A stretch of DNA of 64,000 nucleotides from an uncultured Aquimarina sp. Its GTDB lineage: Bacteria > Bacteroidota > Bacteroidia > Flavobacteriales > Flavobacteriaceae. A program made the position numbers and the translations under genes. Under the pieces are notes generated by a model that ran no database searches, had not been told where the DNA came from, and was given only the letters and a program-made list of their open reading frames with translations. The stretch covers positions 1 to 64,000 of the forward strand of contig CANMCO010000014.1 in assembly GCA_947496355.1 (NCBI GenBank), given 5' to 3'. Shown here piece by piece: positions 53,498 to 62,500 of this stretch (the stretch's first letter is position 1; every line of letters begins with the position of its first letter).

Positions 53498-55465
53498 TTA
53501 CTGAATCACGATAAACTCACTTCTACGATTAAGTTGATGTTCTTGATCACTGCAGGCTACAGTATTTTTACATTTATTAATCACGGCGGTTTCACCGTAA
53601 CCTCTTCCTGTTACTCGAGATTTATCTATACCTCCTTTTTCAATGATGTACTTGATCGTACTCTTTGCTCTACGTTCACTTAAATACATATTATAGTTAT
53701 CATCTCCTCTACTATCTGTATGTGAACGTACATCAATTTTTAATTGCTGATATTCTTTAAGAGCAGCAATTATTTTTTGTAACTCTATTTCTGCATCAGA
53801 GCGAATATCAGACTTATCCAGATCAAAATATATAATTTTTAATTCCAATAATTTAGCAAGGTCATCTCCTGGTTTGACTTCTTTGCCAGCCAATCCTCCT
53901 TCTCCAAGTTGTAATGCTAGATTATGTTCATATTCTAGAACATTATTTGTAGTTAGTATTCTTTCTGTAGGTTTATAATTCGTTTTTACAGCCCTTACAA
54001 TATAGGGAGTATCGCACTCAAGATCAAATTTATACTGTCCTTTATCATTGGTAACAGTTCGTTTTAATTCTGAATTATTCTCGTCCATCAAAATCACTTC
54101 TGCTTCAATTAATTTTTCTTTTGATGCTGCGTCAGTAATCACCCCTGTAACATATTGGTTACATTCAGTAATCAGTTCACCTGTTTGCTTGAAACTATAG
54201 ATATCATCATTTCCTTTTCCACCAATACGATTACTAGCGAAGTACCCTATTTTTGTATCTTCATTAAGCACAAAAGTAAAATCATCTTCTGGACTGTTTA
54301 CTGGTCTACCAACATTATAAGGAATAGAGAATACACCTAATTCTTCGGGAACAGATACAAATACATCTAAGCCTCCAAGACCAATGTGCCCATCACTTGC
54401 AAAGTACAACCGGCCAGAATCACTAACATAGGGAAAGGTTTCTCTTCCTTCGGTATTAATTTTATCTCCAAGATTTCTTGGCTCGCCATAGGTTCCGTCC
54501 TCATTAATATCAATAACATATAAATCAGAAAGCCCTCTACTATCTGGCATATCACTTGCGAAATACAATTTAGTTCCATCTGCACTTAATGAAGGGTGTG
54601 CTACCGAGTATTCATTACTATTAAACGGTAGTTCTTCAATATTTTTCCATTTTCCATCTTCTAATGTTGCTTTGTATAGCTTTAAAAGTATTGTTCCTTG
54701 GACATTTGCTCCTAACTTTCTTTTGGTATAATTATTTCGTGTAAAATATACAGTCTGTCCATCTTTACTAAATGTTGTAGATGATTCATGAAAACGAGTA
54801 TTTATTTTTCCTTGAATCTTTTTTGGAGTTTGCAAAATGCCATTTGCTTTTATTATATCTGAAGAAAATAAATCTAAAAACGGCATTTCGTTCCACTCAT
54901 GCAAAGTTTTGACCATCCCGCTCCCTCCTCCTCTAGACGAAGCGAATATAAGTTGTCCTTGATTATTGAAACTTGGTGCATAGTCTGAGTATTTAGAATT
55001 TACACTTAACTTCAACAGTCTAAACTTTCCTGACTGCATTTCAATAAACTTGAGGTAATCTCTGGTATTTACAAAATACTCCGCTCGTTGATCATTTCCT
55101 GTAAGGGAATTAAATTTTTCCATTACTCGATCTGCATCATCATATCGTTTTATACTCTTGAGACTCTGTGAGTATCGAAAAAAATACTCCGGATCAATTT
55201 CTTCGGCATATGTACTCGTTAACTTTTCGTACCATGGCACAGCATCCTCTAATTGTGCATTAAAATAGTATGAGTCTCCAAGTTTTTTATATAAATCCAA
55301 TGATTCATATCCACTCTCAGCAACCTGAAGATATATTTTACGAGCATCTACAAAGGCAAAGCGACTAAAGTTTTCATCGGCCTTTTCTAATCTTTTCTCT
55401 TGTGAAAAAACACTAAAAAGGGTTAATAAACTTAAAGATATATGTATGAAGTATTTAAAATTCAT
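53498..55465 (-). CDS. OmpA-family outer-membrane protein with TPR and PD40 repeats
   Basis: With the ATG at 55465 the protein has 655 residues and a signal ending FSVFSQ. Residues 20-120 are TPR-like (FAFVDARKIYLQVAESGYESLDLYKKLGDSYY); 150-410 hold WD40-like/PD40 propeller repeats (APSFNNQGQLIFASSRGGG, HPSLSADGTKLYFASDMPDSRG, FPYVSDSGRLYFASDGHIG); 440-530 is a carboxypeptidase-regulatory-like domain (VTGVITDAASKEKLIEAEVIL); the last 110 residues are an OmpA C-like peptidoglycan-binding domain (IYFDLDKSDIR, then DVRSHTDSRGDDNYNMYLSERRA). It is anchored to the cell wall. This arrangement typically accompanies PorP/SprF proteins and type B T9SS cargo; it is the last gene of that cluster. Confidence 0.92.
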   Translation of the reverse strand: MNFKYFIHISLSLLTLFSVFSQEKRLEKADENFSRFAFVDARKIYLQVAESGYESLDLYKKLGDSYYFNAQLEDAVPWYEKLTSTYAEEIDPEYFFRYSQSLKSIKRYDDADRVMEKFNSLTGNDQRAEYFVNTRDYLKFIEMQSGKFRLLKLSVNSKYSDYAPSFNNQGQLIFASSRGGGSGMVKTLHEWNEMPFLDLFSSDIIKANGILQTPKKIQGKINTRFHESSTTFSKDGQTVYFTRNNYTKRKLGANVQGTILLKLYKATLEDGKWKNIEELPFNSNEYSVAHPSLSADGTKLYFASDMPDSRGLSDLYVIDINEDGTYGEPRNLGDKINTEGRETFPYVSDSGRLYFASDGHIGLGGLDVFVSVPEELGVFSIPYNVGRPVNSPEDDFTFVLNEDTKIGYFASNRIGGKGNDDIYSFKQTGELITECNQYVTGVITDAASKEKLIEAEVILMDENNSELKRTVTNDKGQYKFDLECDTPYIVRAVKTNYKPTERILTTNNVLEYEHNLALQLGEGGLAGKEVKPGDDLAKLLELKIIYFDLDKSDIRSDAEIELQKIIAALKEYQQLKIDVRSHTDSRGDDNYNMYLSERRAKSTIKYIIEKGGIDKSRVTGRGYGETAVINKCKNTVACSDQEHQLNRRSEFIVIQ

Positions 55466-55506
55466 AGTTTTATTTATTTTGATTCTCAACCTATTGAAGA
55501 ATTATT

Positions 55507-56463
55507 CTAAAAGAAACGAGGTGTTAGCATTCTATTATATTTTTTAAAGAGTTCGAATCGTAGCATCACTTCATAACTACCGTCATTAAATTGTGATTGC
55601 CCTAACTCTGTAGTCTCTCTATCGTATGCAAATCCTATCATCATTGCATCTGATATCTGAAAGCCTATCTGCCCAGTGACTGCTGCACTCCAACGATAAG
55701 CAACACCCAATGTTAAACGATCATACAATAAAAAATTAGCCGATACATCTACCTGTAAAGGTGCTCCGAAGACTAATTTACTTAATACTGCTGGCTTAAA
55801 CTTAACATCATCACTCAAATCAAAAACATGACCTGCAATTAAATAGTAATTAATACGCTCCTCTGCCAAAAAACTAACTGCATCACTATCACTACTAGTA
55901 GAACTCTCATCAAAATGATCTGTCTCTAATAAATTAGGGGCACTTAATCCAAAATAAGACTTATTGGTATGATAATATATGCCAACTCCAACATTTGGAC
56001 TAAACTTATTATCAATATTGGCACCAAATAAAGCGTCATTTTGATTGAACTGCGTTAATCGAAGAAAATCAATATTTAATAAATGTGCTCCTGCTTTTAA
56101 ACCAAAACTTAGTTTTCCCGTATCTGAGGTAGGAATGGTATACGAAAAATCAATATCAATATAAGTCTCATCGGTAGGGCCAATTTCATCATTAACAACA
56201 GATAAACCTAATCCAATACGTTCATTATCGCCTATTGGTGTATTAAGAGTTAAGGTTTGGGTACGTGGAGCACCATCCAAACCAACCCACTGGCTTCGAT
56301 GAAGTCCCATGATACTCATAACCCCTCTACTACCCGCATAGGCTGGATTAACACTAATTGTATTGTACATATACTGCGTATATTGAGCATCTTGCTGTGC
56401 ATTAGTATAAGAAAACACAAAACTCAAAAGTGCCGTAGCAATTACTATGTGTAGTTTTTTCAT
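55507..56463 (-). CDS. PorP/SprF family type IX secretion protein
   Basis: With the ATG at 56463 the protein has 318 residues; MKKLHIVIATALLSFVFSYTNA is a clean signal peptide and QQDAQYTQYMYNTISVNPAYAGSRG is the hallmark start of the PorP/SprF family. The remainder is a membrane beta-barrel with a terminal Phe (MLTPRFF). PorP-like proteins act in T9SS to pass or tether type B cargo, each usually beside its own adhesin. The frame is open to ATG 56502, but that start lies inside a hairpin. The preceding gene is the adhesin and the following is the OmpA-family protein. Confidence 0.93.
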   Translation of the reverse strand: MKKLHIVIATALLSFVFSYTNAQQDAQYTQYMYNTISVNPAYAGSRGVMSIMGLHRSQWVGLDGAPRTQTLTLNTPIGDNERIGLGLSVVNDEIGPTDETYIDIDFSYTIPTSDTGKLSFGLKAGAHLLNIDFLRLTQFNQNDALFGANIDNKFSPNVGVGIYYHTNKSYFGLSAPNLLETDHFDESSTSSDSDAVSFLAEERINYYLIAGHVFDLSDDVKFKPAVLSKLVFGAPLQVDVSANFLLYDRLTLGVAYRWSAAVTGQIGFQISDAMMIGFAYDRETTELGQSQFNDGSYEVMLRFELFKKYNRMLTPRFF

Positions 56464-56490
56464 CCGCTCTAATTTAATATTTTTTATTAA

Positions 56491-56514
56491 ACCCACGAGC
56501 ATATTACTCGTGGG
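56491..56514 (-). promoter_or_regulatory. intergenic hairpin between adhesin and porP/sprF genes
   Basis: ACCCACGAG and CTCGTGGGT pair (9 bp) around a 7-base loop in the 69-base gap. On the minus strand it is followed by TTTAATAAAAAATATT, so it could be a leaky terminator or an mRNA-processing or stability element that sets PorP/SprF levels against the giant adhesin. Confidence 0.5.
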
Positions 56515-56532
56515 TATTTAAGTTTTGGTTGA

Positions 56533-59500
56533 TTATCTATTAATGTATAAATATCCTGCTCTACTTTTACGTTCTCCAGATTCAAGGACATATTCAAGAA
56601 GATAATAATAGGTACCCACAGGTAACTGATCTTTTTCTTCAATGGTTGTTCTTCCATTAGAAATTCCTTTGAAAAGATTGCCATCTCTTCCGTAATTTGA
56701 AGCTTGAAACACTTTTACACCCCAACGATTATAAATTTCTAGTGTGTTTTCCAATCTTTCAATTCCGCTAATTACAAATGCATCATTTATTCCATCTCCA
56801 TTAGGTGACATCCCAGTAAATACTGTTATCCCGTCTTCTCCAGTTGAAGGCACATTAGGTTCTAGATAATTAGGTATACCATTACCATCTGTATCAAAGG
56901 CATCATCCGGGTTTCCATTACCATCAGGATCGGCATTTTCATCAACTGTTAGAATATCATCATTATCATCATCAATGTCCTGGAAATCGTCTATTCCGTC
57001 ACCATCAGTGTCCTGAACTGGATAGTTTATTGTACCTCCGTTCTCTTCACCTGGATTTTGTACGCTATTAGGAATACCATCTGTTCCAACTATATCTTCT
57101 ATTCTTCCGTCAGGTGAAATTGTAAGCACATCAACATCGGCACCCGATTCATAAACATCCAGTACTCCGTCTCCATCTGAATCAAGATCTAAACGATCTA
57201 CAATTCCATCTCCGTCAGTATCCAAATTCGGATCTCCGTTTTGTTCTTCTATATCTGCGATACCGTCATTATCATCATCCAAATCATCTGGATCTACTAT
57301 TCCATCTCCATCGCTGTCGATTGAACTTATAGTTGGATCATCAGGGTCACTATCGGCATCAGGATCTACATCATCAAGGTTATTAGGATCATCAGAAATT
57401 TCTGTAATAATTTCTCCTGATGGAGTAGTTCCCGAAATTTCAGCTACATTAATCACTTGTCCAGTCAAAATATCATCATTTGTAACAACATGTTCCGCCA
57501 GTACCATAGCCATTTCACCAGGAGCCAAAGATGTTATTGGTAATCCGGAAATAATAGTAGCATTATTATCGACTACAATGATATTACTTAATGTAACTGT
57601 CCCGGTATTTTCGATCACTATGGTATAAGTAATTACATCACCTTCTTCTGCAAATATTCTTGGATCTGCTGCTTTAGTTACCGACAATCTACCACCAGTA
57701 ATTAGCCCGGTCTCAGTTTCTGTAGCATCATCAGGATCTGGTGTAGAAGGATCATCTGACATATCTGTCACCGAAATCCCGTTAGGATCATCCCCTGTAA
57801 CATCTGCCTGGTTAATTACAATACCAGCATCAAGATCTTCTTGTATAATTGTATGTGAGGCAATGACCGTAACCCTATCTCCCGGTGCCATTGTTGTTAT
57901 TGAAGCTGGAATAATACTACCTGCATCGGCATTGGTGTCAGAAACGACTACGTTGGTTAGTGTCACTGTACCAGTATTAATAACTTCAATTGTATAAGTT
58001 ATTACTTCACCTACTGTATCATAGGTCCCATCTGGTGCAGGGTCATCTGACTTAGTTAACGTAAGTTCTGGATTTTGAACAATTGAAGTAATTGTAGCAT
58101 CATCTAGTGCTGGCGTATCTGGATCATCAGAATCATCATTTACAATAGTTGTATTATGATCCTGTGCGGTTACACTAGCAGTATTTGTTACTATTCCTAG
58201 GTCAATATCTGCTTGAGTAATTACATGAGTTGCTATAACTGTAACGGTTTGACCTGGATCAATACTACTTACCGTAGCTGGATTAATAGTATCTGCATTT
58301 GGATCCGTAATAACTATATTGGACAAAGTTACATTTCCATCATTTGTTACCTCTATCTCATAAAATATTGCTTCTCCAACAGTGTCATAGGAACCATCTG
58401 CAGGTGCATTATCTGTTTTTGTTATTAGTATAGAAGGATTCGGAGTTAGCATTGTTACTGTTGGATCATTAGTAGGATCTATGTCTACATCTGGTCCATC
58501 TGTAGTTTCATCTCCATTATCAGATACATCTGTTACATCAGCAACACCTGTAGGGCTATCACCAGTAACAGTTGCCGTATTGGTAATATCTCCATTATCA
58601 ATATCTGTTTGTAAAATGGTATAAACAACTGTAGCTGTACCTACAGCGCCTGGAGTCAAAATTGAAGGAGTAATCGCTAAATTTATACTTCCTGTTAACA
58701 GGTCTGTAACCTCTATATTATCTATAGTTACATTTCCTGTATTCTCAATACTGAAAGTATATGTTATTGTATCATTCGCATCTACTATCCCATCACCTCC
58801 ATCGTTGATCACAGCAGTTTTTGTTAAAACAAGCTCTGGACTTGGTGAAATTGAAGTAATGGTAGGATCATTAGTTGTATTTCCATCTGTATTCCCGTTA
58901 ATATCTGGCGTCTCTACCGTCTCATCACCAGCATCTGAAACATCTGTAATCGCAGCATTCACCGTACCATCAGGATCTGCAGGTGGTGTACCTGTAGCAG
59001 TAGCACTGTTCTGAATACCGCCAGCATCAATATCTGCCTGAGTCAAAGCATACATAGCACTAAAAGTAGCGGTCTCGCCAGGAACCAATGTACCCGAAGG
59101 ACTCGATGGAGTAACTCCGCTATTAGCTCCAAAGACAGGAGTCGGAGCGCCAGCTGTACCACTAAAAGCAGTCTCACTAACGCCAACACTAGTCAGTGTC
59201 GTATTACCCGTATTTTCTATCGTATACGTATAAGTAATCATATCTCCTACATCTGCAACAGTAGCATCCAATCCACCAGTGATATCCAACACACTCGTCT
59301 TAGTAGTGGTCAATTCTGAACTCGGAGGAATCAACGTTACTGTAGGATCATTGTCTGTACCATCAGCCGGTAAACTTCCATCCAGGTTAGGCGTCTCTAC
59401 CGTCTCATCACCAGCATCTGAAACATCTGTAATCGCAGCATTCACCGTACCATCAGGATCTGCAGGTGGTGTACCTGTAGCAGTAGCACTGTTCTGAATA

Positions 59501-62500
59501 CCTCCAGCATCAATATCTGCCTGAGTCAAAGCATACATAGCACTAAAAGTAGCGGTCTCACCAGGAACCAATGTACCCGAAGGACTCGATGGAGTAACTC
59601 CGCTATTAGCTCCAAAGACAGGAGTCGGAGCGCCAGCTGTACCACTAAAAGCAGTCTCACTAACGCCAACACTAGTCAGTGTCGTATTACCCGTATTTTC
59701 TAGCGTATACGTATAGGTAATCATATCTCCTACATCTGCAACAGTAGCATCCAATCCGCCAGTGATATCCAACACACTTGTCTTGGTAGTGGTCAATTCT
59801 GAAGAAGCGGGAATCAACGTTACCGTAGGATCATTGTCTGTACCATCGCCAGGTGTAGTACCATCTAATAATGGTGTCTCTACAGTCTCATTATTCGGTA
59901 CGTTGTTTCCATCACCGTCAACATCAGTATCAGAAGTATCTGTAATAGGAGTAGCTGGACTACCATCAGGTAAATTTGGTGGTGTAGCACTTCCAGTAGC
60001 TGTATTCTCTATTCCTCCAGCATCTACATCACTCTGTAAAATCGTATAGGTAGATGTTAACGTTCCCGTAGCACCAGGAGCTAAATTAGCAGGGGTTACC
60101 GCTGCATTGGTTAACCCTAACTTGGTATCCGTGACATTAGCTGCCGTTACGCTTACATTACCAGTATTAGTAATACTCAAGGTATATTCTATAGTATCCC
60201 CAGCATCAACGATACCATTTATATTCACATCTACTGGTGCAGCAAAGGTCTTGGTGAAGGTAATTTCCTCAATATCTTCTCTCCAATTTGGTTCTCCTCC
60301 AACTGCATCTGTATCAGGGAATGGGTTTGTAGCTGTTTGCCCTCCGTTAGTTGGCCCTCCTGTATCAGTTGCGTTAGCACCATCTATATCAAAATTATCA
60401 TCTAATCCATCATTATCAGTATCATTTCCAGAAGGAACAGTATCAGCCACACCGTCATCATCGGTATCATAAGCTTCAATCGTATCAGACTCTCCATCAC
60501 CATCAGAATCGGAATCAATGTAATCAGGATCTGTATCACTATTTAGATTAGATGCATCTGTATTTACAGGTACAATAGGAGTGCCGTTAAACCCACATAG
60601 TGCAATCGAACAATCCGGATCATAACTATCATCCAGTCCATCATTATCTGTATCATTACCACTTGGTACTACATAATCCAATGTAGACTGTGCTTCAATA
60701 TTATCAACGATTCCATCATTATCGGCATCAATATCTAGAAAATTAGGATTTGTATCTGTATCAGAATTTGGAGTTGGTAAAGGTGTTCCTGTAGTTACTT
60801 CACCCATGCCACTTCCACTATCAATATTATCTAAAGCATCATCTAAACCATCCTTATCTATATCTACCATAGTCGAGGGATCTCCTGGAGTTGGATAATC
60901 TACTTCCCCATCAAAATTTGTATCTACTCCACCAGCTTCAATAATATCTGTAATACCATCGTTATCTGAATCCAGATCAAAATGATTCGGAATACCATCA
61001 CGATCATTGTCAAAGGCCGGATCTAGGGTATCACAAATACCATTAAGATCGGCATCTAAACATACAGGAGCGGTTGCGCTACCGTTATCATCAAAATCCT
61101 GGTAGTTGGGAATACCATCAGCATCAGCATCTGCAGATGGGTCTACCCCCAAAGTGTTTTCAGCAGTATCAGGGATACCGTCATTGTCATCATCAAGGTC
61201 TAAATTATCCCCTACATTATCACCATCATTGTTATCAAAAGTAGGATCACAAGCATCAGATATGCCATCAAAATCACCATCAGGACCACCAATTTGTTGG
61301 TAGTCATCGGTACCATCATTATCACCATCGGCTGGGGCAGCATAACTTGCTACCGGGGTACCCGAAGTAACCACTCCTGTTGAAGAATCAACCGTAGCAG
61401 GGTCTGGACCATAGACTCCTGTATCACCACCATCGGCGGTACCACTAGCATATGCCTCATTGGCATCACTACAGCCATCGCTATCACTATCTAAATTTAG
61501 ATAATCAGGAGTTCCTACGGTAGTCTCTGTAGGAGTTGAAACTCCCGCTCCTGCGGAAGTAGGAATACCATTTGTAGCTGTATTATCTGCGTTGTTATCG
61601 TCATCATCTGCACGACCATCATTATTCGCATCCGTACCACCCGTTTCTATAACATCATAAATACCATCATTATCACTGTCAATATCGTAGTGATTTGGTA
61701 CTCCATCCTGATCATTGTCAAAGGCCGGATCTAGGGTATCACAAATACCATTAAGATCAGCATCTAAACATACAGGAGCCGTTGCGCTACCATTATCATC
61801 AAAATCCTGGTAGTTGGGAATACCATCAGCATCAGCATCTGCAGATGGATCTACCCCTAAAGTGTTTTCGGCTGTATCTAAAATACCATCGTTATCATCG
61901 TCTAAATCTACAGCATCACCGACCCCATCACCATCATTATCATCAAATACCGGATCACAAGCATCTGAGATCCCATCGCCATCTCCATCGGGACCACCAA
62001 TTTGTTGGTAATCATCGGTACCATCATTATCGCCATCGGCCGGAGCAGCATAACTTGCTACCGGGGTACCCGAAGTAACCACTCCTGTTGAAGAATCAAC
62101 CGTAGCAGGATCCGGACCATACACTCCTGTATCACCACCATCGGCGGTACCACTAGCATACGCCTCATTAGCATCACTACATCCATCACTATCACTATCT
62201 AAATTAAGATAATCAGGAGTTCCCGCAGTAGTCTCGGTAGGAGTAGAAACTCCTGCCCCTGCGGAAGTAGGAATACCATTGGTAGCTGTATTATCTGCGT
62301 TGTTATCGTCATCATCTGCACGACCATCATTATTCGCATCCGTACCACCGGTTTCTATAACATCATAAATACCATCATTATCACTGTCAATATCGTAGTG
62401 ATTTGGTACTCCATCCTGATCATTGTCAAAAGCCGGATCTAGGGTGTCACAAATACCATTAAGATCTCCATCTAAACATACAGGAGCCGTTGCGCTACCG

